From: JBLRWS01 sp047921075
GTDB taxonomy: Bacteria; Bacteroidota; Rhodothermia; Balneolales; Balneolaceae
Direction of reading: 5' to 3'
Length of the DNA stretch: 36,489 nt
Assembly: GCA_047921075.1 (NCBI GenBank)
Contig: JBLRWS010000023.1
Coordinates: forward strand, 1 to 36,489
The notes below the pieces were generated by a model. That model did not search any database. It was not told where the DNA came from and saw only the letters and a program-made list of their open reading frames with translations. The position numbers and the translations under genes were made by a program. Of this stretch, positions 7,344 to 15,777 are shown one piece after another. Every line of letters begins with the position of its first letter. Positions within the stretch are counted from its first letter, which is position 1.

Positions 7344-8336
7344 ATGAAGAGAACCACCTTTTTAAAACTGGCCGGAACCGGGGTTTGGCCGGGAACATGG
7401 CTGGCTGCATCGGCACGGCGTCAGCCGCTCATTAAACCGAAGAGATTGTCGCCGGGAGACACCCTCGGGTTGGTTGCTCCGGCGGGTATTGTGTTTGAGG
7501 ACGCTGATTTTGAACGCATGGAGCGGGTATTAACCCGTTTTGGCTTGCGCGTTATGTTCGCCGAAAATGTGCGGCAGCGGGAGCGCTACTTCTCCGGCAC
7601 CGACAAAGACCGTGCGGAAGGGGTGATGGCGATGTTCACAAACCCGGATGTGGATGGCATTATGGCGGTTCGCGGCGGCTGGGGTTGTGCGCGGATCGTA
7701 CCTTACCTCGATTTTGACGTGATTCGGGCCAATCCCAAAGTGTACTGCGGCTTTAGTGATAATACGACCCTTCATCACGCAATGAGAGCCTTTTCAGGAC
7801 TGCAAACCTTTCACGGGCCAAATGGCAACAGCGAGTGGACGCACCTCACGCGCACGTCGTTTCGGGATGTGATAATGGAGGGGAAGGCGGCCCGTTTTCA
7901 ATCCAATCGTGCGGTTGAAACAATTCGCACGGGAACAGCCCGGGGCCGGTTGCTTGGGGGAAACCTAACCATTTTAACCACCACACTGGGCACTCCCTAC
8001 CAGCCGGAGTTGGACGGCGCCATTCTCTTTCTGGAAGATATCGGAGAGCCCCCCTACAAAATTGATCGCATGCTTACGCACCTTCACCGCGCCGGGGTGA
8101 TGCAGGAAATTCGTGGCCTTATTTTTGGGACGTGCACCAATTGCAATGACGGAGGAGGACTCAATTTTACCATTCAGGAATTGCTGCACCATCACACCCG
8201 GGAATTGAACATACCGGTGATGTATAATGCCGATCTTGGCCATGATGATGACAATTTTACCATCCCTCAGGGAGCATTGGCCGAAATGGATGCCGATGCC
8301 GGTACGTTTACATTGACCGAGCCTGCTGTGAGTTAG
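7344..8336 (+). CDS. LD-carboxypeptidase (peptidase S66, LdcA/MccF family)
   Basis: Serine peptidase family S66. LdcA members cut the terminal D-Ala from murein tetrapeptides during peptidoglycan recycling; MccF members cleave microcin C-like conjugates. 330 aa. The catalytic triad is visible: Ser138 in CGFSDNT, Glu231 in LFLEDIGEPPYKIDR and His300 in ADLGHDDDN. The N-terminus (1-24) is a hydrophobic stretch behind Lys-Arg, resembling a Sec or degenerate Tat signal, so the protein may be exported; classical LdcA is cytoplasmic, which makes this worth noting. Last gene of the SDR-fni-prenyl synthase-bamD-nadD operon and convergent with the PH-domain gene, leaving only 14 bases between stops and no obvious hairpin terminator. 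Confidence 0.9.
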   Translation: MKRTTFLKLAGTGVWPGTWLAASARRQPLIKPKRLSPGDTLGLVAPAGIVFEDADFERMERVLTRFGLRVMFAENVRQRERYFSGTDKDRAEGVMAMFTNPDVDGIMAVRGGWGCARIVPYLDFDVIRANPKVYCGFSDNTTLHHAMRAFSGLQTFHGPNGNSEWTHLTRTSFRDVIMEGKAARFQSNRAVETIRTGTARGRLLGGNLTILTTTLGTPYQPELDGAILFLEDIGEPPYKIDRMLTHLHRAGVMQEIRGLIFGTCTNCNDGGGLNFTIQELLHHHTRELNIPVMYNADLGHDDDNFTIPQGALAEMDADAGTFTLTEPAVS

Positions 8337-8350
8337 GAGCAAGTACGTGG

Positions 8351-8866
8351 CTATTCGAAATGTTTCTTCTCTTTTTTGAAGTCCTCATCAGACAGCAACC
8401 CCTGCTGCCACAATCCGGTCAGGTAGTCGATCTTATCCAGCGTGCCGGGATCAGGCGTCTCCTGTTGATCAGATTGTACCGAACGCAATTCAGCAAGCCG
8501 TTTTTTTTCGGCCTCGGCTGCCGTCCGAATCATGCCGGCCAGTTGCTTCGGATTGGGCTGGCCAATCATCTCAACAGATCGCTCCGGAGTGCGGATCAGA
8601 ATGGTGCCAATGCCGAGCTTCTGTTGCAGCCACCCTTGCTCTACCGTGGCATCGCTAATATTGGCGATGTCAATGGTTTGGGAATAGGGATCTTTTTCAG
8701 CCGTAATCTGCCGATCGGTAATTCGATAATGTACGGCAGAGTGGCGCCGATAGGCGAGATAGATCAAGAGAATGCCAACTCCGAACAGAGGCAACAGCAA
8801 CACGCCTGCGGCATAGAGCAGAAATTGAGATTTCCAGCTGGGCGATAATGTAATCTGTTTAGACAT
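8351..8866 (-). CDS. Membrane protein with bacterial PH domain and SHOCT tail
   Basis: 171 aa. A hydrophobic segment around residues 14-38 (LLYAAGVLLLPLFGVGILLIYLAY) probably forms one or two membrane passes. It is followed by a bacterial PH-like region (about 45-115) with the typical VHYRITDRQI opening and the DIANISDATVEQGWLQQ stretch. After a charged linker (AAEAEKKRLAELR) comes a short C-terminal SHOCT-like helix pair (about 143-171: LDKIDYLTGLWQQGLLSDEDFKKEKK). Such proteins are common membrane-anchored oligomerisation modules without a known reaction. Encoded 36 bases after the adenosyltransferase gene, probably as the last gene of the YigZ-adenosyltransferase operon. I make no functional claim. 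Confidence 0.8.
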   Translation of the reverse strand: MSKQITLSPSWKSQFLLYAAGVLLLPLFGVGILLIYLAYRRHSAVHYRITDRQITAEKDPYSQTIDIANISDATVEQGWLQQKLGIGTILIRTPERSVEMIGQPNPKQLAGMIRTAAEAEKKRLAELRSVQSDQQETPDPGTLDKIDYLTGLWQQGLLSDEDFKKEKKHFE

Positions 8867-8902
8867 ATCGTGCGTTTACCTTTACCAATGGTTGTGCCGG
8901 TG

Positions 8903-9448
8903 TTATCGTTTCGGAATCCACGGGGTTTCACCGGCGTTTTGCTGTTGGTTTATGTAACGTGCAAGCACGAAAAGAAGATCAGACAGCCGATTCAGGTACG
9001 TTACATTAACCGCTGCGATCTCTTCCTGCTCGGCCAGGGCTACCGTTTCGCGTTCTGCACGCCTGCAAACGGTTCGGGCCAGATGGCAGGCGGCTCCCGC
9101 CTGGCCGCCTCCGGGCAGAATAAATGTCTTAAGCGGAGGAAGTTCGGCCTCCATCTCATCAATCCACTTCTCGAGCCGGGCGATGCGCTCTTCAGCCACA
9201 GGGTCGATGCGCGCTTTTTCGGGGTTGGGTGTAGCGAGGGAGGCGCCCACCACAAACAGATCCTGCTGTACCTCTTCAAGCTGTCCGGCCAGTGAGTTCG
9301 GCAATCCAAAGGCAAGAACCATCCCGATCGTTGAGTTTAATTCATCCACACTGCCATACGCGCAAATACGCTGGTTGCTCTTTGTGGTGGTTGTGCCGCC
9401 AAACAGGGCAGTGGTTCCGGTGTCGCCTTTTTTGGTGTAAATCTTCAT
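8903..9448 (-). CDS. PduO-type cob(I)alamin adenosyltransferase
   Basis: Converts cob(I)alamin (or cob(I)yrinate a,c-diamide) and ATP to the adenosylated coenzyme needed by B12-dependent mutases and dehydratases. 181 aa from ATG 9448. The frame stays open to 9571, but those 41 residues overlap the upstream gene and are not family-like. Recognisable segments: the ATP loop YTKKGDTGTTALFGG (4-18), AYGSVDELNS, the long acidic helix, PGGGQAGAACHLARTVCRRAER and YLNRLSDLLFVLARY. The five-helix, trimer-forming architecture is complete. It begins 11 bases after the stop of the YigZ-like gene. No B12-dependent enzyme or other cobalamin gene is in the window, so its client enzyme lies elsewhere. Confidence 0.93.
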   Translation of the reverse strand: MKIYTKKGDTGTTALFGGTTTTKSNQRICAYGSVDELNSTIGMVLAFGLPNSLAGQLEEVQQDLFVVGASLATPNPEKARIDPVAEERIARLEKWIDEMEAELPPLKTFILPGGGQAGAACHLARTVCRRAERETVALAEQEEIAAVNVTYLNRLSDLLFVLARYINQQQNAGETPWIPKR

Positions 9449-9459
9449 AAACTTTCTAT

Positions 9460-10110
9460 CTAAATGGTAGAATCTGTGATGGCTGTTAAGCCGTGCCGTT
9501 TGATGTTGTGAAGCTGATAACCGGTTTGTTCGCAAAATCGATCGAGATGAACGATTGCATTTTCCGGGCAACCGAATGTAATCTCCACGCGCTCGCCGTA
9601 GGCAGCCTCAAGTTCAATGAGACTGGCTGTGGCACGGAGTTTCTCTACGGCCGGCTGCAGACCATAATCGTAGCAGAAGGTTACTTTTTCAACCAGGTGT
9701 ACTGCTTCGAGCGGTGTGGATTGTATGGCCGCTGTCGCTGCCTCGCCATAGGCCTGAATCAGCCCCGGCTTTCCCAGTTTGGTGCCGCCGTAATATCGAA
9801 CCACAACCAGCAGAACGTTAACCAGCCGGTTTGCCTGCAGGGCGTGCAGTATCGGAAGACCGGCGGTACCTCCGGGTTCCCCGTCATCCTGCGAAAATTC
9901 AATCAGATCGTGGGGGTTCAGCCGCCATGCGTAACAGTGATGCGTCGCTTTTGGGTGCTCTTTACGCACACATTCCAGCTCATTCTCTGCCGCTTCACGG
10001 CTCGATACCGACCGGGTCAGGCCGATAAACTCCGATCCTTTCACCTGCCGTTTGGCAGAGGCTGTACGCCGAAACGTATGGAAACGAACGCCTTGGTTGG
10101 ATTGCGTCAT
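9460..10110 (-). CDS. YigZ/IMPACT family protein
   Basis: 216 aa, full length for the YigZ group. The N-terminal UPF0029/IMPACT domain carries the signature DDGEPGGTAGLPIL followed by VVVRYYGGTKLGKPGLIQAYGEA, and the C-terminal ferredoxin-like domain (about 140-216) is the DUF1949-type extension. The eukaryotic homologue IMPACT binds GCN1 and tunes Gcn2 kinase; the bacterial role is unsettled, with ribosome or translation-related and peptidase-like functions having been proposed. Start ATG 10110 is the only reasonable one. First gene of a three-gene minus-strand unit, divergent from sdhC across 180 bases. Confidence 0.92.
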   Translation of the reverse strand: MTQSNQGVRFHTFRRTASAKRQVKGSEFIGLTRSVSSREAAENELECVRKEHPKATHHCYAWRLNPHDLIEFSQDDGEPGGTAGLPILHALQANRLVNVLLVVVRYYGGTKLGKPGLIQAYGEAATAAIQSTPLEAVHLVEKVTFCYDYGLQPAVEKLRATASLIELEAAYGERVEITFGCPENAIVHLDRFCEQTGYQLHNIKRHGLTAITDSTI

Positions 10111-10290
10111 GAAAGCAATGTAGAACTTGTCTGAATAAGCCTCAAATGCTTTTGAAAAGGGCTTTCACCTTGCCTTTTAAGCGAAAAGAGGCGACTTTTA
10201 GCAAACTACGTAAATACCCTGAAAAAGAACGATTTTTCCGCGGGTTGGTGTTTACCCCATAGAAAAATAAAACGAAAAAGAAACGACAGC

Positions 10291-10995
10291 ATGCCCTCAT
10301 TACTACAGGCTCTCTCATCGCAGGTTGGCCGCAAAATTTTAACCGGACTCACCGGTCTGTTCCTTGTTCTTTTTGTCATTTTTCATCTCGGCGGAAACCT
10401 TGCAATTTTTGGTGAACCCGACGCTATGAACCGCTACTCGCTGATGTTGCACAATTTTGGCCCGCTGTTGTGGATAGCGCGGGTCGGGCTGCTGGTTACC
10501 TTTGTGCTACACGCCTGGATTGGTATTTCCATCTGGCTGAAAAAACGAAAAGCCCGCCCCACAAATTACGAAGTGTACAGCAGCAAAGGCGGCCCGAGTA
10601 AACAGAGCCTGAGCTCGCGCAGCATGGCATTTACCGGTGTGGTACTCCTCATTTTTGTCGTCTTTCACATCAACACATTTGCGCTGGGCGATACCGATAC
10701 GGTACTTATTGACGGGCAGGAAACCCACGATATTAAAACGCTGGTGCTCGACACATTTCAAAATCCTTTCTACGCATTTGGGTATGCCTTTGTGATGCTC
10801 TTGCTGGGCACGCATCTTGGCCACGGTGTATGGAGTGCTTTTACTTCATTGGGGCTCAGCAGTAAAAAAGCGTCTGCCATGGTCTATACAATCGGCGCTG
10901 TTTTGGCCGTTGTGCTTGCCGTTGGATTTCTCTTCATGCCTATCTACATCTACTTTGCCGGTGGATGTGAGGGTGCGCTCATTCACTGCAATTAA
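10291..10995 (+). CDS. sdhC: Succinate dehydrogenase cytochrome b558 subunit
   Basis: Membrane anchor of succinate:menaquinone oxidoreductase, type B (one anchor subunit, two haems b). 234 aa with five predicted helices around 19-40, 61-84, 112-130, 161-187 and 199-222. His32 (FHLGGN), His74 (VLHAW), His126 (FHINT) and His175 (GTHLGH) are placed to ligate the two haems. It starts at ATG 10291 after an A-rich leader, with sdhA 29 bases downstream. The 180-base region before it is shared with the divergent YigZ-like gene; I found no convincing TTG/TAnnTTTG promoter there and only a weak hairpin. The order C-A-B is the Bacteroidota/Bacillus type-B arrangement. Confidence 0.95.
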   Translation: MPSLLQALSSQVGRKILTGLTGLFLVLFVIFHLGGNLAIFGEPDAMNRYSLMLHNFGPLLWIARVGLLVTFVLHAWIGISIWLKKRKARPTNYEVYSSKGGPSKQSLSSRSMAFTGVVLLIFVVFHINTFALGDTDTVLIDGQETHDIKTLVLDTFQNPFYAFGYAFVMLLLGTHLGHGVWSAFTSLGLSSKKASAMVYTIGAVLAVVLAVGFLFMPIYIYFAGGCEGALIHCN

Positions 10996-11024
10996 CCATT
11001 TTATAAATCGAATACGAGATTGTT

Positions 11025-12944
11025 ATGAAATTAGATCCAAACGTACCCTCCGGGCCTCTTGAGGAAAAATGGAGCCGCCACCTGAACGAAATCAAACTGG
11101 TTTCGCCAAACAACAAGCGGAAGCATAAAATTATCGTCGTCGGTACCGGGCTTGCCGGGGCTTCTGCTGCAGCGAGTCTTGCAGAACTCGGCTACAACGT
11201 ACAAACGTTCTGTATTCAGGATTCGGCCCGGCGCGCTCACAGCATTGCAGCACAGGGCGGTATCAACGCGGCCAAAAACTATCAGAATGACGGCGATAGT
11301 GTCTACCGGCTTTTTTACGACACCATCAAAGGCGGCGACTATCGCAGCCGGGAAGCCAACGTGTACAGGCTGGCACAGAATTCAAATCACATTATCGATC
11401 AGGCGGTTGCGCAGGGCGTGCCGTTTGGCCGTGAATACGGAGGATTGCTCGACAACCGTTCGTTTGGCGGCGCTCAGGTATCACGTACATTTTATTCCCG
11501 AGGCCAAACCGGACAGCAGTTGCTGCTCGGTGCCTATCAGGCGATGATGCGCCAGGTGCATGCCGGAAAGATTGAGAGTTTTACCCGGCACGAAATGCTC
11601 GACCTGGTTTTGGTTGACGGCAAGGCGAGGGGAATCATCACGCGTGACCTCGTTGATGGCTCCATCAACAAATGGGAAGCGGATGCCGTTGTGCTCTGCA
11701 CCGGCGGGTATGGCAATGTGTTTTACCTCTCTACCAATGCAAAAAATTCGAACGTAACGGCTGCATGGCGATGCCACAAGCGCGGCGCGGCTTTTGCCAA
11801 TCCGTGTTATGTGCAGATTCACCCCACCTGCATTCCGGTATCGGGTGACTATCAATCCAAGCTGACGCTGATGAGCGAAAGTTTGAGGAACGACGGACGC
11901 GTATGGGTGCCACGCAACAAAGATGATGATCGCGCTCCGAACGAGATTCCCGAAGAAGATCGGTATTACTACCTCGAAGAGCGCTATCCAAGTTTCGGGA
12001 ACCTGGTTCCCCGTGATGTGGCTTCGCGTAACGCAAAGCTTGTAACAGACGATGGCCTTGGCGTAGGCGATAGCGGCTTGGCGGTTTATCTCGATTTTCG
12101 GGATGCCATCAAGCGCGACGGCAAAGAGGCCATTCAGGCTCGCTACGGCAACCTTTTTGATATGTATCAAAATATTACGGATGATAATCCCTACGACGTG
12201 CCGATGCGCATTTTCCCCGCCGTGCACTACACCATGGGCGGCCTGTGGGTGGATTACAACCTGATGAGCAACATTCCCGGACTGTTTGTGGCGGGTGAGG
12301 CGAACTTTTCCGACCACGGTGCCAACCGCCTCGGAGCCAGTGCGTTGATGCAGGGGCTTTCCGATGGCTATTTCATCATCCCTTACACCGTAGGGAACTA
12401 CATTGCAGACGAAGAGCTTCCGAAAGTATCCACCGACCATGACGCCTTTACCGAAGCCGCCGGCGCTTCCCAACAACAGCTTGATAAACTGCTGGCTGTG
12501 AAAGGAGATAAAACGGTGATTGAATTCCACCGTGAGCTCGGAAAAATTATGTGGGATAAAGTAGGTATTTCCCGAAACAAAGAAGGCCTGGAGCAAGCGC
12601 TGGCAGAGATCCGCGCCCTTCGTGAGGAGTTTTGGAATAATGTTCGCGTTCCCGGCGAATCGAACTACTACAACAAATATCTGGAGTTTGCAGCTCGCGT
12701 GGCCGACTTCTTTGAACTGGCTGAACTGATGGCGCTCGACGCTCTCGATCGTGAAGAGTCGTGCGGCTGCCATCTGCGCGATGAATATCAGAGCGAGGAA
12801 GGCGAAGCGATTCGAAATGATGAAGAGTACGCCTTTGTTTCTGCCTGGGAGTACTTGGGCGTGAACGGAAAGCTCGAAACCAAACGTCACAAAGAAAAGC
12901 TTGATTTTGAATTTGTGGAACTGAAACAACGAAGTTACAAATAA
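11025..12944 (+). CDS. sdhA: Succinate dehydrogenase flavoprotein subunit
   Basis: Catalytic FAD subunit that oxidises succinate to fumarate, passing electrons to SdhB. 639 aa, the longer form found with type-B complexes. Dinucleotide-binding motif GTGLAGASAA (40-49). His72 in RRAHSIAAQGGI is the expected covalent FAD attachment site. The substrate loop with HPTCIP, the capping segment around RFPAVHYTMGGLWVDY (here IFPAVHYTMGG) and the FAD-binding GEANFSDHGANRLGASAL are intact. The C-terminal helical domain ends with an ESCGCHLRDEY segment (ESxGxHxR motif of the family, with Cys replacing the usual residue). sdhB follows after 16 bases. Confidence 0.97.
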   Translation: MKLDPNVPSGPLEEKWSRHLNEIKLVSPNNKRKHKIIVVGTGLAGASAAASLAELGYNVQTFCIQDSARRAHSIAAQGGINAAKNYQNDGDSVYRLFYDTIKGGDYRSREANVYRLAQNSNHIIDQAVAQGVPFGREYGGLLDNRSFGGAQVSRTFYSRGQTGQQLLLGAYQAMMRQVHAGKIESFTRHEMLDLVLVDGKARGIITRDLVDGSINKWEADAVVLCTGGYGNVFYLSTNAKNSNVTAAWRCHKRGAAFANPCYVQIHPTCIPVSGDYQSKLTLMSESLRNDGRVWVPRNKDDDRAPNEIPEEDRYYYLEERYPSFGNLVPRDVASRNAKLVTDDGLGVGDSGLAVYLDFRDAIKRDGKEAIQARYGNLFDMYQNITDDNPYDVPMRIFPAVHYTMGGLWVDYNLMSNIPGLFVAGEANFSDHGANRLGASALMQGLSDGYFIIPYTVGNYIADEELPKVSTDHDAFTEAAGASQQQLDKLLAVKGDKTVIEFHRELGKIMWDKVGISRNKEGLEQALAEIRALREEFWNNVRVPGESNYYNKYLEFAARVADFFELAELMALDALDREESCGCHLRDEYQSEEGEAIRNDEEYAFVSAWEYLGVNGKLETKRHKEKLDFEFVELKQRSYK

Positions 12945-12960
12945 CGGAACGGCATTTATT

Positions 12961-13707
12961 ATGAGTGATATGACCCTGAATCTGAAAATATGGCGCCAAA
13001 AAAACGCACAGGATAAAGGCGGCTTTCAGGAGTACAAGCTGAGCGGCGTAAGCGAGCACATGTCCTTTCTGGAAATGCTGGATGTGCTGAATGAACACCT
13101 GATCAAAGAAGATAAAGATCCTGTCGAGTTTGATTACGATTGCCGCGAGGGAATTTGTGGATCTTGCAACATGGTGATCAACGGCCGTGCCCACGGACCG
13201 AAACGCCTTACGGCCGCTTGCCAGCTGCATATGCGCAACTACAGTGACGGTGATACCATTGTGATTGAACCGCCCCGCGCGGCAGCGTTTCCCGTAATCA
13301 AAGACCTGGTTGTAGACCGTTCTGCATTCGACCGCATTATCGAGGCCGGAGGGTATGTATCGGTGAGCACCGGTGCCGCTCCGGAAGCCAACCTGATTCC
13401 GGTTCAGCAAGATATTTCGAATGAAGCGTTTGATTATGCAACCTGTATCGGTTGCGGTGGCTGTGTGGCAGCGTGCCCCAACTCCTCGGCATCGCTCTTT
13501 ACCGGTGCAAAAATTGCGCACCTGAACAGCTTGCCGCAAGGCCAGCCGGAACGTGAAAAACGAACCGTTGCCATGGTTGAGCAGATGGAGAAAGAAGGAT
13601 TTGGCGACTGCTCCAACTTTGCCGAATGTGAAGCTGTTTGCCCGGTCGGTATCAGCATCTCTTCCATTGCCAAAATGAGAAAAGATTACATTCGGGCGAT
13701 ATTCTGA
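12961..13707 (+). CDS. sdhB: Succinate dehydrogenase iron-sulfur subunit
   Basis: Electron-transfer subunit between the flavin of SdhA and the quinone/haem site of SdhC, on the cytoplasmic face of the inner membrane. 248 aa. The N-terminal ferredoxin domain holds a [2Fe-2S] centre with Cys61, Cys66, Cys69 and Cys87 (CREGICGSC, AACQ). The C-terminal domain holds CIGCGGCVAACP (Cys162, 165, 168, 172) and CSNFAECEAVCP (Cys217, 223, 227) for the [4Fe-4S] and [3Fe-4S] centres. All ligand positions expected of an SQR are there. Third gene of the sdhCAB operon, followed by a clear intrinsic terminator at 13733-13765. Confidence 0.97.
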   Translation: MSDMTLNLKIWRQKNAQDKGGFQEYKLSGVSEHMSFLEMLDVLNEHLIKEDKDPVEFDYDCREGICGSCNMVINGRAHGPKRLTAACQLHMRNYSDGDTIVIEPPRAAAFPVIKDLVVDRSAFDRIIEAGGYVSVSTGAAPEANLIPVQQDISNEAFDYATCIGCGGCVAACPNSSASLFTGAKIAHLNSLPQGQPEREKRTVAMVEQMEKEGFGDCSNFAECEAVCPVGISISSIAKMRKDYIRAIF

Positions 13708-13732
13708 CAAACGTCTCAAAGAGGTGTTTTTC

Positions 13733-13765
13733 AAAGGCGTGTGTTTCCTGCACACGCCTTTTTTT
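13733..13765 (+). terminator. Intrinsic terminator of the sdhCAB operon
   Basis: Perfect inverted repeat AAAGGCGTGTG (13733-13743) and CACACGCCTTT (13751-13761) with a 7-base loop, of which the eight-base GC-rich core is 13736-13743 / 13751-13758. The core is followed by seven T residues at 13759-13765. It lies 26 bases after the sdhB stop and separates the operon from recQ. Confidence 0.93.
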
Positions 13766-13812
13766 ATAGCTTACGGCTGCACGTTTTCCCTTAACCTGAC
13801 AGATTCGCATCC

Positions 13813-15741
13813 ATGGCCAACCCTACGCTTCAACAAGCTACAGCCGCATTGCAGCGTTACTGGGGGTTTTCGTCCTTCAAAACCGGACAGGAAAAAGCCA
13901 TAGCCTCTATACTTGAAGGAAAAGATACGCTGGTATTGTTCCCGACGGGTGGGGGCAAATCGCTCTGCTATCAAGTGCCGGCTGTGTTGTTCGAGGGGCT
14001 CACACTGGTGATCTCCCCACTGGTTGCGTTAATGACCGATCAGGCCGATCAATTGAAAAAGGCGGGAATTCGTGCGGCATTTATTAACAGCACGTTGCCG
14101 GGTCATGAGGTAGAGCAGCGGCTGGTGAATGCCCGCAACGGGATGTACAAAGTGCTCTATGTGTCGCCCGAACGACTCGCTTCGGAGCGGTGGAAGAACG
14201 AACTGCCGAACCTGAACATAGAACTGGTTGCGGTGGATGAAGCACACTGTATTTCGGAGTGGGGCCACGATTTTAGGCCAAGTTACCGTGCCATACGGGA
14301 AGAGCTTTCCTCCCTGCCCGATGATGTGAGGTGGGTGGCACTGACCGCAACAGCAACGCCGGAGGTGCGCAACGATATTCTTGCCAATTTGGAGTTTACC
14401 GACCCGGCCGTAATCACCAGCGGTTTTGGCCGGCCGAATCTTCACTGGTGGGTACACCACACAGAGCAGAAACAAGCCATGATGGAGAAAGCCCTTAAGC
14501 GAGGGGCTAAAAAGGGGAGCGGAATTATCTACTGCAATACCCGACGAGATTGCGAGCGTTGGGCAGCGCGGTGCAATCAGCTCGGCATCACTGCGGAGGC
14601 GTATCACGCCGGGCTTGAGTCAAAAGCGCGAACCCGCGTGCAGCAGTCCTGGATTGATGGACAAACCGCTGTGGTTGCCGCCACCAACGCCTTTGGGATG
14701 GGTATCGATAAACCCGATTGCCGGTTTGTGCTGCACGAAGCGATGCCCTTTTCGCTGGAAGCGTATTATCAGGAGGCGGGGCGTGCCGGACGCGATGGAG
14801 AGGCGGCCTACCCGATTCTGCTGTACCGCGAGGCCGATTATCATCGTCTGAAAAATCGAATTGAAGCATCCTATCCTGAGCCTGATCTGCTCGAAAAAAC
14901 GTACAACGGATTGTGTGATGAGCTGAACCTGGCCTCCGGCGCCATACCTGATGAACCCGTACCGGTATCTCTAAAAGCCGTTGCGCGCAGAATTCAGGAG
15001 CCTGAACGGGTGGTTCGCGCTTCCATCACTATTTTAGAGCGCCTGGGCGAGCTGGAGAAAATTCAGGCATACATTCCGGAAACGGGGGTTCACTTTACAG
15101 CAAGCAAAGAGGTACTTCGCCAGTTTATCGAGCAGGCGGGAGAGCCTAAATCGACTTTTGTGGACACCCTGATGCGGCAATTTAGTCCGTCAGTCTACGC
15201 ACAAACGGAGTACATCCCCACCGATTATTTGTGTAAAAAACTGGACGTGACACCCCGGCAGCTCGAAAACGGGTTGCAACATCTGGCCGAGCGAGACCAA
15301 CTGTTGGAATGGACGGCTGTGGGAGAGAAACCGCTTATTCGGTTGATGAATCCCCGTCAAGTTCCGTTTCGGGTGCAGCGCGCCAAGGCGTATCGTCATC
15401 GGGATGTGCTGCTGAGCAAGCTTGACCGTATGAAGCAATTCGCAGAATCGGAGCACTGCCGCGAGCAGTTTTTGCGGGTTTATTTTGGGGATGTGGGCTC
15501 ACCGCCTTGTGGCCGCTGTGATCGGTGTGTGGCCAATACAACCCTGCCCGACAACGTCGTATCCGATTCCGATGTGGAGCAGCTCACAGATACGCTTGGC
15601 GAGAATCGCTGCACCCTTGATGAACTTGCTGCTCAGCTACACTGGCCACATATCAAAACATTATCCATACTTCGGTATCTGAGCCGGGAAGGAATGGTGT
15701 CTGTCTGGGAAGAGGAGACCATAACCTACTCGCTCAGGTAA
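13813..15741 (+). CDS. recQ: RecQ-type ATP-dependent DNA helicase
   Basis: 3'-5' superfamily 2 DNA helicase for recombination and replication-fork repair. 642 aa. Ordered motifs: motif 0 (FKTGQEKAI, 22-30), Walker A FPTGGGKS (43-50), DEAH (142-145) inside VDEAHCISEWGHDFRPSY, TATATP, GIIYCNTR, ATNAFGMGIDKPDCRFV and the arginine-finger motif EAGRAGRDG. The RQC zinc site is complete, with Cys549, Cys566, Cys569 and Cys572. The C-terminal 70 residues look like a winged-helix remnant (TLDELAAQL), and the HRDC domain of E. coli RecQ appears to be absent, as in many Bacteroidota paralogues. Stands alone after the sdh terminator and is convergent with the next gene, 36 bases between stops. Confidence 0.95.
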   Translation: MANPTLQQATAALQRYWGFSSFKTGQEKAIASILEGKDTLVLFPTGGGKSLCYQVPAVLFEGLTLVISPLVALMTDQADQLKKAGIRAAFINSTLPGHEVEQRLVNARNGMYKVLYVSPERLASERWKNELPNLNIELVAVDEAHCISEWGHDFRPSYRAIREELSSLPDDVRWVALTATATPEVRNDILANLEFTDPAVITSGFGRPNLHWWVHHTEQKQAMMEKALKRGAKKGSGIIYCNTRRDCERWAARCNQLGITAEAYHAGLESKARTRVQQSWIDGQTAVVAATNAFGMGIDKPDCRFVLHEAMPFSLEAYYQEAGRAGRDGEAAYPILLYREADYHRLKNRIEASYPEPDLLEKTYNGLCDELNLASGAIPDEPVPVSLKAVARRIQEPERVVRASITILERLGELEKIQAYIPETGVHFTASKEVLRQFIEQAGEPKSTFVDTLMRQFSPSVYAQTEYIPTDYLCKKLDVTPRQLENGLQHLAERDQLLEWTAVGEKPLIRLMNPRQVPFRVQRAKAYRHRDVLLSKLDRMKQFAESEHCREQFLRVYFGDVGSPPCGRCDRCVANTTLPDNVVSDSDVEQLTDTLGENRCTLDELAAQLHWPHIKTLSILRYLSREGMVSVWEEETITYSLR

Positions 15742-15777
15742 GGGTTCGATCTTCACAAGAAGTTGTTGATCCGTCGG

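Noticed and set aside
10148..10182. Weak hairpin (AAAAGG / CCTTTT) between the YigZ-like gene and sdhC
   Set aside because: Only about six AT-rich pairs without a T-run; in a divergent promoter region it is neither a terminator nor clearly an operator.
11481..12929. Antisense frame of 482 codons inside sdhA, and a similar 402-codon one at 12547-13755
   Set aside because: Both mirror well-conserved genes in GC-rich DNA, and their translations are low-complexity and lack family motifs.
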